Assembly (NCBI RefSeq): GCF_008704425.1
Contig: NZ_CP023696.1
Location: forward strand, 6,661,580-6,725,579
Origin: Streptomyces fradiae ATCC 10745 = DSM 40063
GTDB taxonomy: Bacteria > Actinomycetota > Actinomycetes > Streptomycetales > Streptomycetaceae
Direction: 5' to 3'
DNA: 64,000 bases
How positions within the stretch are numbered: the stretch's first letter is position 1; each line of letters opens with the position of its first letter. Under the pieces are notes generated by a model, which was given only the letters and a program-made list of their open reading frames with translations, was not told the origin of the DNA and searched no databases. Position numbers and translations under genes: made by a program. Below, one piece after another: positions 1 through 7,880 of this stretch.

Positions 1-493
1 CGGTCAGCCCCGCCACGGGTCCGCGGCGGCACCTCCGGGCCGCCCTCCGCCGACCCAACCGGCCCAGCCGTACCGGCCGTACCGGACGCACGCCGTCGAC
101 CGGCCGGGCAGCTCGGCACCGCGCCCGCAGCCGGCCCGCCGGCTCGTCGCGGCCGTACGCGGCGTGCGGCGGCTGCGCCCGGTTCCCGGTGCCCGCCCGG
201 CGCGCCGCGGGGCGGGTGCCGGGACCGTCCCGGCGACGGCGACGGCGTCCGCGCCCCACCCGGCCCGGGTGGGCGCCGAACCGGTTCGGCGAGCCCCGGT
301 CTCGCGTGCGGGGGACCGGTCGGCGGGTCCGGCCCCACGGCGGCGGCGGGCCGCCCGGCGCCCGTGCCGGGCCGGCCGGCGCCCACGTCGAGCCGGCCGC
401 GGCGAACCGCCCCGGGACGCCCGCCGCACACCTCGCGGACGCGCCACCGCAACCCGCCGGCCACACGCGACACGCGGAATCGGCCAACGGTGA
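1..493 (+). CDS. Possible 3' end of a Pro/Arg-rich protein (doubtful)
   Basis: Frame 2 is open from the window edge to a stop at 491-493. It gives a Pro-, Arg- and Ala-rich stretch without a recognisable domain; the first 60 codons (PYRPYRTHAV, SSAPRPQP) look like a disordered tail, while the rest is Arg-rich as expected from chance reading of GC-rich DNA. All three plus frames are open for long distances here, so an open frame alone is weak evidence. It may be the C-terminus of a gene starting before the window, or non-coding leader of the following hydrolase. Confidence 0.2.
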   Translation, partial: GQPRHGSAAAPPGRPPPTQPAQPYRPYRTHAVDRPGSSAPRPQPARRLVAAVRGVRRLRPVPGARPARRGAGAGTVPATATASAPHPARVGAEPVRRAPVSRAGDRSAGPAPRRRRAARRPCRAGRRPRRAGRGEPPRDARRTPRGRATATRRPHATRGIGQR

Positions 494-518
494 GGAGTCT
501 CACAAAATGCCGATTCCG
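475..518. promoter_or_regulatory. Nested inverted repeat upstream of the riboswitch
   Basis: A perfect 10-bp inverted repeat (CGGAATCGGC at 475-484, GCCGATTCCG at 509-518) encloses a second small dyad (GTGAG at 490-494, CTCAC at 499-503). It lies about 110 bp before the c-di-AMP aptamer. There is no U tract, so a regulator site or promoter-proximal structure is likelier than a simple terminator. Function is inferred only. Confidence 0.4.
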
Positions 519-624
519 TTCGAAGATCCCTCCCCTCATGGGTCAAGATCCCTGACGACGACAAGCCCTCGCCGCCGTGGCGGGGCGGTCCGGGTGGACG
601 CCGAGTCCTGCCGCCGTCCGGATC

Positions 625-772
625 TGGTCGACACGAGGTAATCGGCAGGAGTGGAGGACCCAGCAGTACCGGGACGTGCGCACCACGGCCGTCCCTTGGG
701 GTGAAGCCGCGTCAGCGGCCGGGCAACTTCGCCTGCCCGAACCCGACAGGTCATCCTTCGCAGGCGGATGAC
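625..772 (+). ncRNA. c-di-AMP riboswitch (ydaO/yuaA class)
   Basis: The leader of the NlpC/P60 gene carries the conserved blocks of the ydaO-yuaA aptamer in order: GGAGTGGAGGACCCA around 648-662, CTTGGGGTGAA around 694-704, and the 3' signature CCGAACCCGACAGGTCATCC followed by CGCAGGCGG (about 737-767). Short self-complementary segments (TCATCC 751-756 with GGATGA 766-771; CCTTCG 755-760 with CGAAGG 772-777) overlap its 3' end and the ribosome-binding site and could form the switching structure. In Streptomyces this class controls cell-wall hydrolases such as RpfA and NlpC/P60 proteins, linking c-di-AMP to wall remodelling and germination. Confidence 0.85.
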
Positions 773-784
773 GAAGGGTTGCGC

Positions 785-1264
785 ATGACCGCGCAGAATC
801 ACGTCCAGTCCGTGCTGTCCCGGACCGGTGCCGTCTCGGCCCTGACCATCGCCGCCCTCGCGGGCTCCCTGGTCGCGCCGGGCGCCGCCCCCGAGGCACA
901 GGCCGCGGGCCCCGCCCACGCGACGAAGGCCCTCAACGTGGCCGCGTCGAAGAAGGGCTCCCCGTACAAGTACGGGGCGGTGGGCCCCAACCGGTTCGAC
1001 TGCTCGGGCCTGACGCTGTACGCGTACAAGAAGGCCGGGAAGAACCTGCCGCGCACCGCGCAGCAGCAGTACAACAAGACCCGCCACATCTCGGCGTCCA
1101 CCGCCCAGAAGGGCGACCTGGTCTTCTTCCACTCCGGCGGCCGCGTCTACCACGTGGGCGTCTACGCGGGGAACAACCGCGTCTGGCACGCCCCGAAGGC
1201 CGGGTCGGTGGTGAAGCTGGAGCGGATCTGGACCAAGAAGGTCCTGTACGGCCGGGTGCGCTGA
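785..1264 (+). CDS. Secreted NlpC/P60 peptidoglycan endopeptidase
   Basis: A 159-residue secreted cell-wall hydrolase. An N-terminal signal segment (about residues 1-41, hydrophobic core ALTIAALAGSL, ending near AQAAG) is followed by one NlpC/P60 domain. The catalytic Cys lies in FDCSGLTLYAYKKAG, the His in HVGVYAG, and the third polar residue in HAP. The family cuts peptide stems of peptidoglycan, commonly the D-Glu-diaminopimelate bond. Start ATG 785 follows GAAGGG at 773-778; an in-frame GTG at 701 lies inside the riboswitch and is rejected. No SH3 or LysM targeting domain is present, so this is a minimal single-domain enzyme. Expression is presumably gated by the c-di-AMP riboswitch directly upstream. 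Confidence 0.9.
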   Translation: MTAQNHVQSVLSRTGAVSALTIAALAGSLVAPGAAPEAQAAGPAHATKALNVAASKKGSPYKYGAVGPNRFDCSGLTLYAYKKAGKNLPRTAQQQYNKTRHISASTAQKGDLVFFHSGGRVYHVGVYAGNNRVWHAPKAGSVVKLERIWTKKVLYGRVR

Positions 1265-1354
1265 CCCGCACCCCCGGTCCCTCCGGGACGCTTCCGCCCC
1301 GGACGCGCCGGGCCGTCGGTGCCGGTGCCCGCTGGGCGCCGGCACCCGGACGCA

Positions 1355-1389
1355 CCGGTGCCCCGGACCTCCCAGGTCCGGGGCACCGG
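1355..1389. terminator. Bidirectional hairpin terminator
   Basis: A perfect 16-bp inverted repeat (1355-1370 and 1374-1389) with a 3-nt loop lies between the convergent NlpC/P60 gene and the small secreted-protein gene. It lacks a clear U tract, as is usual in Streptomyces. Confidence 0.75.
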
Positions 1390-1400
1390 CGTACACCGGC

Positions 1401-1694
1401 TCAGATGCCGGGCACCAGCCCCAGCACGGGTGCCACCGGGGCCACCACCTGCCGCAGCTGGCCGAGCTGCTGCACGCCGCTCAGCCCGCCGAACTGCTCG
1501 GTCACCCGGGGCACCTGGGAGCGGTACTCCTCGTCGACGCCGCTCGTGGCGAGGTCGTCCACCTGGCTGAGGAGGGAGGGGCCCTGCGCGCCGGGACCGA
1601 CCGGCAGGACGGACGCGTTCGCGGCGGGCGCGGCGAGAGCGGAGGCCCCGGCGGCGAAGGCGAGGGCGGCGAGCACACGGTGAGTCTTGGTCAT
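1401..1694 (-). CDS. Small secreted protein of unknown function
   Basis: A 97-residue protein starting at ATG 1694 (MTKTHRVLAALAFAAG), with a typical Sec signal peptide ending near APAANAS. The mature part of about 70 residues has no recognised domain; it is polar in the middle (DDLATSGVDEEYRSQVPRV) and ends in a hydrophobic Pro/Val stretch (VVAPVAPVLGLVPGI). A longer upstream start (GTG 1721) adds nine residues before the signal peptide and is less natural. It is convergent with the NlpC/P60 gene and shares its hairpin terminator. Small exported proteins of this shape are common and mostly uncharacterised in Streptomyces; no function is proposed. Confidence 0.7.
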   Translation of the reverse strand: MTKTHRVLAALAFAAGASALAAPAANASVLPVGPGAQGPSLLSQVDDLATSGVDEEYRSQVPRVTEQFGGLSGVQQLGQLRQVVAPVAPVLGLVPGI

Positions 1695-2047
1695 ACCGCT
1701 ACCAACGCCGCACCCGCGCACAGGTCACGCCCCGGCTCCCGCGATCGGCCCCACGGGCCCCGCCGGCTGCGAGGACCAGCGCCTCGGGCCCACACCAGCC
1801 CCATAAGCCCACCCCAGCCGCACAGGCTCGCACCAGCCCCACAGGCCACACCAGCCCCGTGGGGCCCGCGGCACGCGCACGGGCCCCGCGGCACGCCCCC
1901 GAAGAACCCCACCGGTCACACGGACCGCACCGGTCGGCGGACCCCGCGGGCGGCACGCGCCCCCCCCCCGGCGCCCGGGCAGCGCGGTCCGGGCTCCGAC
2001 GGCCGGGCCCGGCCGCCGCCCGCCCCGCACGGCGTTAGGCTCGTCGG
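1695..2047. repeat. Intergenic region with degenerate CACACCAGCCCCA repeats
   Basis: The gap between the small secreted-protein gene and the YciO-like gene holds, at about 1790-1860, four imperfect copies of a 15-17 bp unit (consensus CACACCAGCCCCACAGG), followed by GGCACG-type repeats and a C tract near 1965. No coding potential is seen. The 3' end must hold the promoter of the divergent downstream gene. Confidence 0.5.
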
Positions 2048-2668
2048 ATGGCGAAGTACTTCGATGTGCACCCCGACGACCCGCAGCGCCGCACCATCGG
2101 CACTCTTGCCGAGATGATCCGCAACGGCGCCCTCGTCGCGTACCCCACGGACTCCTGCTACGCGCTGGGCTGCAGACTGGGCAACCGGGAGGGCCTGGAG
2201 CGGATCCGGGCCATCCGGCGGCTCGACGACCGCCACCACTTCACGCTCGTCTGCCGGGACTTCGCCCAGCTCGGCCAGTTCGTGCAGATCGACAACGACG
2301 TCTTCCGGACGCTGAAGGCCGCGACGCCCGGCCGCTACACCTTCATCCTCCCCGCGACGAAGGAGGTGCCGCGCCAGCTCCAGCACCCGAAGAAGAAGAC
2401 GGTCGGCGTCCGCATCCCCGACCACACCGTCACCCAGGCCCTCGTCGCCGAACTCGGCGAGCCGCTCGTCTCCAGCACCCTGCTGCTGCCGGACGAGGAG
2501 GAGCCGCTGACGCAGGGCTGGGAGATCAAGGACCGGCTCGACCACGTCCTCGACGCGGTCCTCGACTCGGGCGAGTGCGGCACGTCCCCGACGACGGTCG
2601 TCGACTTCTCCGGCGGAGCCCCGGAGATCGTCCGCCGCGGCGCGGGAGACCCGTCCCGCTTCGAGTAG
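2048..2668 (+). CDS. YciO/YrdC/Sua5-family L-threonylcarbamoyladenylate synthase-like protein
   Basis: A 206-residue single-domain protein of the YrdC/Sua5/YciO fold. The N-terminal block TIGTLAEMIRNGALVAYPTD, the following SCYALGC motif and KRLDD-like IRRLDDRHHFTLVCRD match the nucleotide-binding core. Length and the MAKYFDVHPDDPQ start fit the YciO branch rather than the canonical TsaC/Sua5 enzyme, so a role in t6A tRNA modification is possible but not assured. ATG 2048 is the first start in frame and follows GTTAGGCTCGTCGG without a strong ribosome-binding site. The Lys/Arg-rich loop KKKTVGVRIPDH supports RNA or nucleotide binding. Confidence 0.85.
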   Translation: MAKYFDVHPDDPQRRTIGTLAEMIRNGALVAYPTDSCYALGCRLGNREGLERIRAIRRLDDRHHFTLVCRDFAQLGQFVQIDNDVFRTLKAATPGRYTFILPATKEVPRQLQHPKKKTVGVRIPDHTVTQALVAELGEPLVSSTLLLPDEEEPLTQGWEIKDRLDHVLDAVLDSGECGTSPTTVVDFSGGAPEIVRRGAGDPSRFE

Positions 2669-2700
2669 CCGCCGCCCGCCGGGTCGGACGCGCGGGGGCG

Positions 2701-4008
2701 TCAGATCCGCTCGTGCGCGACCTCGTCGTCCCCCGGCCGGCCGCCGCCGCGCCTGCGCCGCGCCCTGACCACCCGCATGCGGTCGAGACGCGAGATGACG
2801 GGCGCGGCACTCACCCCGTGCACCAGGACGGACGCGACGACGGTGAACGCCACGACGGCCCACAGCTCTTCGGCCGGCACGTGGAACCCCTCCGAGCCGA
2901 GGGCGTACGCCAGGTAGAACAGCGAACCGACGCCGCGGATGCCGAAGAACGCGGTCACCACCCGCTCCCGGGGGCCGGCGACCGTACCGAGCTGCGCCAC
3001 CCACCCCGTCAGCGGGCGCACGGCCAGAAGCAGCAGCAGCCCGACGGCGGCGCCCCGCCAGGACAACGCGGCCAGACCGCCCCGCGCCACGAACGCGCCC
3101 AGCAGGAACAGCAGCCCCGCCGTGAGCAGCCGCTCGACCTGCTCCACGAAGTCGTGCAGCACCGTGTGGTAGCCGTGGTCGCGCTCGGCCGCCCGTATCC
3201 GGCACGCGGTGACGAACACGGCGAGGAAGCCGTACCCGTGGGCCAGCTCCGTCACCCCGTATGCCAGGAAGGTGGCGCCCAGGGCGACGAAACCGTCGCG
3301 GTGCTCCGACAACCGCACCGCCCGCCGCTCCGCCCGGAAGAACAGCCACCCGAGCAGCCGGCCCACCGCGAGCCCGCCCAGGACGCCGACCGCGCACCTG
3401 TAGACCACGTCGACCAGCAGCCACTCGCCGACCCACTCCCCGGACAGCCCCGCCCCCGCGGACCCGGCCAGCGCCACGGCCGCCATGACGACCGGGAAGG
3501 CCAGTCCGTCGTTGAGCCCCGCCTCACCGGTCAGGGCGAACCGCACCTCGTCCTCGTCGTGCTCCGACTCGGTGGGCGCGCCGACCCGCACCTCGCTGGC
3601 GAGCACCGGATCGGTGGGCGCGAGCGCGGCGGCGAGCAGCAGCGCGGCGGCGGGCGGCCAGTCCAGCAGCCACCAGGCGAGCAGACCGGTGGCGGCGATC
3701 GTCAGCGGCATCGCCACCCCGAGCAGCCGCCACGGCGCCTGCCACGTGCGACGGCCCACCGGCCGGTTCAGCGCGAGCCCGGCGCCCATCAGCGACACGA
3801 TCACGCAGATCTCCGTGAGGTGCTCCACCCACACCCGGTCCGCCACCGGGTCGACCGCGGGCAGCGGCACCGGCAACGCCTGGAAGGCCATCCCGCACAG
3901 CAGGAAGACCAGCGGCACGGACAGCGGCCGGCCCGCCACGAGGCGGGGCAGCACCGCGGCGGCCAGCGCACCGGCCCCGAACAACGCGAACAGCACATCA
4001 CCTGGCAT
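2701..4008 (-). CDS. CPA1-family cation/proton antiporter
   Basis: A 435-residue integral membrane protein with about twelve hydrophobic segments. Signatures of CPA1 Na+(K+)/H+ antiporters are present: APTDPVLASEV in the fourth/fifth helix region and GEAGLNDGLAFP, whose Asn-Asp pair is the ion-binding site of electroneutral exchangers. ATG 4008 (MPGDVLFALFGAG) starts exactly at the first hydrophobic helix; the longer open frame to 4143 adds an Arg/Gly-rich, unlikely extension. The C-terminus is short and basic (RARRRRGGGRPGDDEV). Likely roles are pH or cation homeostasis. It is monocistronic, tail-to-tail with the YciO-like gene. Confidence 0.88.
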   Translation of the reverse strand: MPGDVLFALFGAGALAAAVLPRLVAGRPLSVPLVFLLCGMAFQALPVPLPAVDPVADRVWVEHLTEICVIVSLMGAGLALNRPVGRRTWQAPWRLLGVAMPLTIAATGLLAWWLLDWPPAAALLLAAALAPTDPVLASEVRVGAPTESEHDEDEVRFALTGEAGLNDGLAFPVVMAAVALAGSAGAGLSGEWVGEWLLVDVVYRCAVGVLGGLAVGRLLGWLFFRAERRAVRLSEHRDGFVALGATFLAYGVTELAHGYGFLAVFVTACRIRAAERDHGYHTVLHDFVEQVERLLTAGLLFLLGAFVARGGLAALSWRGAAVGLLLLLAVRPLTGWVAQLGTVAGPRERVVTAFFGIRGVGSLFYLAYALGSEGFHVPAEELWAVVAFTVVASVLVHGVSAAPVISRLDRMRVVRARRRRGGGRPGDDEVAHERI

Positions 4009-4235
4009 CACCGCGGTCGTGTGCCCCGGGCGCCCCGGGCGTACGCCCCCTCCCGAGAGGCACACCGCACACCGCGCACCGAACGCCCCGCCGCCCCGGC
4101 GACGACCACCCGGCGCGGCAGTGTGATCATCGGGTAGGAGCACCCGCCCGGCATGAGTACGGATGCTCAGGCCCCGCCGCCGCCCGGACGCGGACGATGA
4201 CCACCGACAGCCGCCGCACCCCGGGGAGAACCCGC

Positions 4236-4901
4236 ATGCCCAGCCGCCTCGCCCACGCCCTGCTCCCCGCCTTCGGCCGTCTGACGGTCACCGCAGACCG
4301 GGACGCGGACCTCGCGCCTGGCAGCATCGTCGCCGCGAACCACACCTCCCTGGCCGACCCCGCCGTCGTGCTCGCCGCGCTGCACCGCCTCGGCGCTCGC
4401 CCCGTGGTCATGGCCGCCGCCGGACTGTGGCGGGTCCCCCTGCTCGGCCGCCTCCTGCGCGCCGGCCACCACATACCGGTGCACCGCGGAGGGCCCCGCG
4501 CCGCCGACGCCCTCGACCTGGCCGAGACCGCGCTGAAGCGCGGCCACCTCGTCCTCATCTACGCCGAAGGAGGCATCCCCACCCGCAAGGACGCCGCCGA
4601 GGCCCCTCCCGGCCCGTTCCGCAGCGGGCTCGCCCGGCTGGTGGAACGCACCGGCGCGCCGGTCGTCCCCGTCGGCCAGGCGGGCGCCCGCAGGATCACC
4701 TCGGGCGGCCCCGTCAAGCAGCTGGCGGGCGCCCTCACCGCGCCGCTGCGGCGCCCCGGCCTCCACGTCCACGTGGGCGCGGCGCTGGACCCGGCGGGCG
4801 ATCGGGCGGCGACGACCGCCCTGGCGCACGCCGCCGTGACCGAGGCGTGGCGCACCGCGGCCGCCCGCCTCGGCGAGGCGCCGGCCCCGGCCGGAAGGTG
4901 A
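4236..4901 (+). CDS. PlsC-type 1-acyl-sn-glycerol-3-phosphate acyltransferase
   Basis: A lysophospholipid acyltransferase-like enzyme of 221 residues from ATG 4236, or 234 from ATG 4197. Start 4236 is preferred because GGGGAG precedes it by about 10 nt, whereas 4197 has no ribosome-binding site. The catalytic HX4D motif is visible as NHTSLADP, with the glycerophosphate-binding region represented by YAEGGIPTRKD and the hydrophobic PVVPVGQAG strand. The family transfers an acyl chain to the sn-2 position of lysophosphatidic acid or related acceptors at the inner membrane face. The motif EGGIP replaces the more usual EGTRS, hinting at a divergent acceptor. Confidence 0.85.
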   Translation: MPSRLAHALLPAFGRLTVTADRDADLAPGSIVAANHTSLADPAVVLAALHRLGARPVVMAAAGLWRVPLLGRLLRAGHHIPVHRGGPRAADALDLAETALKRGHLVLIYAEGGIPTRKDAAEAPPGPFRSGLARLVERTGAPVVPVGQAGARRITSGGPVKQLAGALTAPLRRPGLHVHVGAALDPAGDRAATTALAHAAVTEAWRTAAARLGEAPAPAGR

Positions 4902-4938
4902 CCCCGCGGCGAGCGGCCGGGCCGCCGGCAGGCCCGCC

Positions 4939-6015
4939 TCACCCGGCCGACGGCGGCCGGACCAGGGTGTAGCGCAGCCCGCCGTCCGTGGCGCCGGCCG
5001 GGGTGAACCCGGCCCGCTCGAGCACCGCCCGGGAAGCGGCGTTGCCCGGCTCCACGGTCGCCCGCAGCACGCGCAGGCCCGGACGGGTGAACGCCCGGCC
5101 GGCCAGCGCGCGCAGCGCCTCCGACGCGTAGCCCCGGCCGCGCTCCGAGCGCACGATGTCGTAGCCGACCTCCGCCTCGCCCCCGGCGTCCGGGGCGGCG
5201 TGGAAGCCGATGCCGCCCACGGCCCGCCCGTCGGAGCGGCGGACCACGGCGTACGTGCCCCACCCCGGCCGGTACGCGCCCGCCTCGGCCGCCTCCACCA
5301 CCATGCCCGCGGCGAATCGCGTGCCCTCCTCCGGACCGTCCCCCGCCCACGCGAAGCCGCCGCTCCCGGCGTCCCGCAGATCGGCCGCCGTCCCCGGTCC
5401 GACCTCGCACAGCGCGAGCCGCTCCGAGCGGACCGGGTCGGCGTGCCAGCGCCACGCGCCCAGGCGCGCCAGACCGGGGAGCTCCCCGCGGCCGGTGGCC
5501 CACAGCAGGCTGCGCCACGGGTCGCCGCCGGGCGGCACGTGCGGGAACAGCCGGTCCAGGGCCAGGGCGCACAGCCGCCGGGGCGGCTCCCAGCCGTGCT
5601 CGCCGAGGCCGGTGAGGATGTCGTGGGTGTGCACGAGCGCCTCCACGACGCCCATGGCGGCGAAGCCGTCCCCGCCCGCCGCACCGTACGGGTGCCAGGC
5701 CCGTACATCGGCCGGGGTCCGGTGCACGGCGGCCGCCAGCAGCCCGCCGGTGGCCTCCAGGACGCGGACGAGGCCGCCGGGCACCGCCACGACGTCGAAG
5801 GGGGCGTACCCGTCCGTCGCGCGGCCCGTCAGCTGTGTCGCGTACCCCGTGTAGTCGCTCGCGATGTGGACGGCCGTGTCGTGGCAGCTCCACTCCAGCC
5901 CGGCCGCCGGAACGGACCAGTCCCTGTCCGCCACCTCGCGCAGCGCGGAGGCGGTGGCGGTGACCGCCTCGTCGATGTCCGCCTCGTCGATGTCCTGTGG
6001 ACCTGTGATCGCCAT
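4939..6015 (-). CDS. DinB/MDMPI-like domain fused to a GNAT N-acetyltransferase
   Basis: A 358-residue two-domain protein. Residues 1-195 look like the DinB/maleylpyruvate-isomerase N-terminal helical bundle used by mycothiol-dependent enzymes, with candidate metal-ligand positions in SCHDTAVHIASDY and EALVHTHDI. Residues 200-358 form a GNAT domain: acetyl-CoA loop RSERGRGYASEAL, then VEPGNAASRAVLERAGF. Both modules are in one uninterrupted frame with a short linker, so the fusion is real in this sequence. Substrate is unknown; amino-group acetylation linked to a thiol-dependent step is only inference. It is transcribed alone, ahead of a small methyltransferase on the same strand. Confidence 0.8.
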   Translation of the reverse strand: MAITGPQDIDEADIDEAVTATASALREVADRDWSVPAAGLEWSCHDTAVHIASDYTGYATQLTGRATDGYAPFDVVAVPGGLVRVLEATGGLLAAAVHRTPADVRAWHPYGAAGGDGFAAMGVVEALVHTHDILTGLGEHGWEPPRRLCALALDRLFPHVPPGGDPWRSLLWATGRGELPGLARLGAWRWHADPVRSERLALCEVGPGTAADLRDAGSGGFAWAGDGPEEGTRFAAGMVVEAAEAGAYRPGWGTYAVVRRSDGRAVGGIGFHAAPDAGGEAEVGYDIVRSERGRGYASEALRALAGRAFTRPGLRVLRATVEPGNAASRAVLERAGFTPAGATDGGLRYTLVRPPSAG

Positions 6016-6163
6016 GGAGGGGACCCTAGGCGTGGAGCGACCCGCCGCGCACGCGGGTTTGCGGGACGGAGCCCGGCCGGCGACGTACCGCCGGCCGGCC
6101 GGGCCTCCCGGGCGTCCGCGTACCGACCGGCCGCACGGGACCCGCCGTCATCGGCGTACCGCC

Positions 6164-6183
6164 ACCGGCCGGCTCCGGCCGGT
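6164..6183 (-). terminator. Hairpin just downstream of the methyltransferase gene
   Basis: A 9-bp inverted repeat (ACCGGCCGG / CCGGCCGGT) with a 2-nt centre abuts the methyltransferase stop codon. It is followed by GC-rich sequence with repeated CGTACCG elements. Terminator function is likely but not shown by a U tract. Confidence 0.4.
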
Positions 6184-6611
6184 CACCGGCGTACCGTCAG
6201 CTCCCGCAGCGGATCGCCCCCGTCGACGAAGACCCGCCCTGCGGGGGCGAGCGCCGCGGCGACGCGGGCCAGGGCCAGGCGGCCCGCCTCCGGATGGCGG
6301 CCGTCGAGCGCGCCGACCCGGAAGGCGAAGACCAGGTCGAACGGGCCCTCGCCCGGTTCCGGAACGAAGTCCTCGGCGGCGCACCGCCGCACCGTGAGGC
6401 GGCCGGACGCGATCTCCTCGGCGCAGGCGGCGCGCGCCCGGGCGACGGCCGCGGCGGACCGGTCGATCGCCAGGACGCGGCCGGTGTCCAGCCGCGCGGC
6501 GACCGCCCGCGCGGCGGCGCCCGGCCCGCAGCCGATCTCCAGGACCCGCAGGTGGGGCGCGAGCGGAAGCGCGGCGACGGCTTCGGCGAGCCGCGGCGAG
6601 AGCTGTGGCAT
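6183..6611 (-). CDS. Class I SAM-dependent methyltransferase
   Basis: A compact 142-residue Rossmann-type methyltransferase. Motif I is VLEIGCGPGAAARAVA, motif II acidic end is VLAIDRS, and motif IV region is FDLVFAFRVGAL, followed by a C-terminal beta strand (GRVFVDGGDPL). It lacks the C-terminal substrate-binding extension of larger methyltransferases. ATG 6611 is the first in-frame start, with GGTGGG upstream. No substrate can be assigned. A hairpin overlaps the stop codon, so it is probably transcribed alone. Confidence 0.82.
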   Translation of the reverse strand: MPQLSPRLAEAVAALPLAPHLRVLEIGCGPGAAARAVAARLDTGRVLAIDRSAAAVARARAACAEEIASGRLTVRRCAAEDFVPEPGEGPFDLVFAFRVGALDGRHPEAGRLALARVAAALAPAGRVFVDGGDPLRELTVRR

Positions 6612-6798
6612 GGGCCCACCGTACGCGCCGGGGCCCCGGCCGCCGGGATCGGCGCGGAGCCGCCGTCGTCCACGATCAGCCAGGTCACGTGCGAAAGGCC
6701 GGACCCGGCCGGTGGTCTCCGGCCGGGCACGGCCTGCGGGCGGTGCCGCGCCGTGCGGCGGGCACCGCCGCCGGGGACGGGCCCCGGCGGTCGCGCGT

Positions 6799-7386
6799 TC
6801 AGCGGGAGCAGCAGCACGCCTCGTCGACCCGCACGTCGTCGACGACCGGGCCGTAGGCGCCCCCGACCGTGCTGGCGAAGCCCAGCGTCGTGGTCGGCCC
6901 GTTGGCGACGAAGGTGAACTGACGCGTCACGTACCCCATCGCGGCCCGGGTCCGGCCCGTGGAGTCGAAGGAGAAGTCCTGGAAGTTCTGCCCGTCGACC
7001 AGGACGCGGCCCGTCTTCACGGCGGGGCCGCCCTCCGGGTTGGCGGCGAGCGCGTAGGAGACGGTGTACTGCCGGCCCGCCGTCGTGGTGAAGGTCTGCG
7101 CCACGGCCCCGGCCTGGCCGGCGTTGAGGTCGACGGACTGCTCCCCCTCCGCGGCCTGCCAGAAGCCGGCCCCGATGAGGTCCACCGCCCCGGCGGTGAC
7201 CTTCCACGGCCCGATGGACTGGCCGGCGCCGACGGTCGTGAACGCGTTCGCGGGCGCCGCCGGGTATTCGAAGCTGCCGTCGTCGAAGCGGCTGACGGCC
7301 GAGGCCGGCGTGGCGAGCGCCACGACCGTGCCCGCGGCGAGCAGCGCGGCGGTGGCGGCTGCGGTGAGGGAGCGTGAGACCACCAT
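6799..7386 (-). CDS. Secreted DUF642-like / carbohydrate-binding-type protein
   Basis: A 195-residue exported protein. ATG 7386 follows a perfect AGGAGG ribosome-binding site; the signal peptide (SLTAAATAALLAAGTVVALATPASA) ends near residue 30. The mature part begins RFDDGSFEYPAAP and contains PWKVTAGAVDLIGAGFWQAAEG and QTFTTTAGRQYTVSYALA, the hallmarks of the DUF642 or choice-of-anchor beta-sandwich fold better known in plant cell-wall proteins. The C-terminus ends in a Cys cluster (DEACCCSR). It probably binds polysaccharide outside the cell. An inverted repeat with GGCGGTGCC/GGCACCGCC arms at about 6745-6775 may terminate it. Confidence 0.78.
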   Translation of the reverse strand: MVVSRSLTAAATAALLAAGTVVALATPASAVSRFDDGSFEYPAAPANAFTTVGAGQSIGPWKVTAGAVDLIGAGFWQAAEGEQSVDLNAGQAGAVAQTFTTTAGRQYTVSYALAANPEGGPAVKTGRVLVDGQNFQDFSFDSTGRTRAAMGYVTRQFTFVANGPTTTLGFASTVGGAYGPVVDDVRVDEACCCSR

Positions 7387-7868
7387 GAGCACCTCCTGTG
7401 AGTGGGTGACGATCCGGTGGAGCACGCTCCAGGCTGCTGGCCGCGCGCGCGTCCTGAGAAGGGGACCCGCGGGGCGCGCGGGGGTGGCCGCCCCGCCGCG
7501 TGGTGCGCGGGCGCCGCCGCGCCCCGCCGTGAGCGGTCAGGCCGCGGCGGGCCCCGGCGCCCGCGCCCGCGCCGGCGGCCCACCGGGCGGCCCCCGTACG
7601 CCCGCTCCCGCCCTTCCTGCCCCGCCCCCGTCCGCCCGCCCCCGTCCGCCCCCACGCCGCCCCGCCCCCGTCCGCCCGCCCCTGCGCCGCCCCGGCCGGC
7701 GCCGGCCACGGGAGGGCGTGCGCGTGCCGGGGCGAGCCGTCCCCGCGTCGCGACGGGAGGGCGTGCGCGCCGGGTCGCCCCCCACGCGCATGCGCGGTCG
7801 ACGGTCGAACGGCGTCCCGCAGTCCTCCGGGAGGCCGATAGGCTGCCGGTGCACAGCGGGCGATCGAT
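7387..7868. other. GC-rich intergenic region with CGCCCCCGTCCGCCC repeats
   Basis: About 480 bp separate the divergent DUF642-like and sensor-kinase genes. From about 7618 to 7690 there are several copies of a CGCCCCCGTCCGCCC-type unit, and GAGGGCGTGCGCG occurs twice (about 7713 and 7753). No convincing reading frame is present. Promoters for both flanking genes must lie here. Confidence 0.5.
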
Positions 7869-7880
7869 GGAGGAGTGCCG

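Noticed and set aside
4009..4143. N-terminal extension of the CPA1 antiporter to position 4143
   Set aside because: The extra 45 residues are Gly/Arg-rich and not membrane-like; the first hydrophobic helix starts right at ATG 4008.
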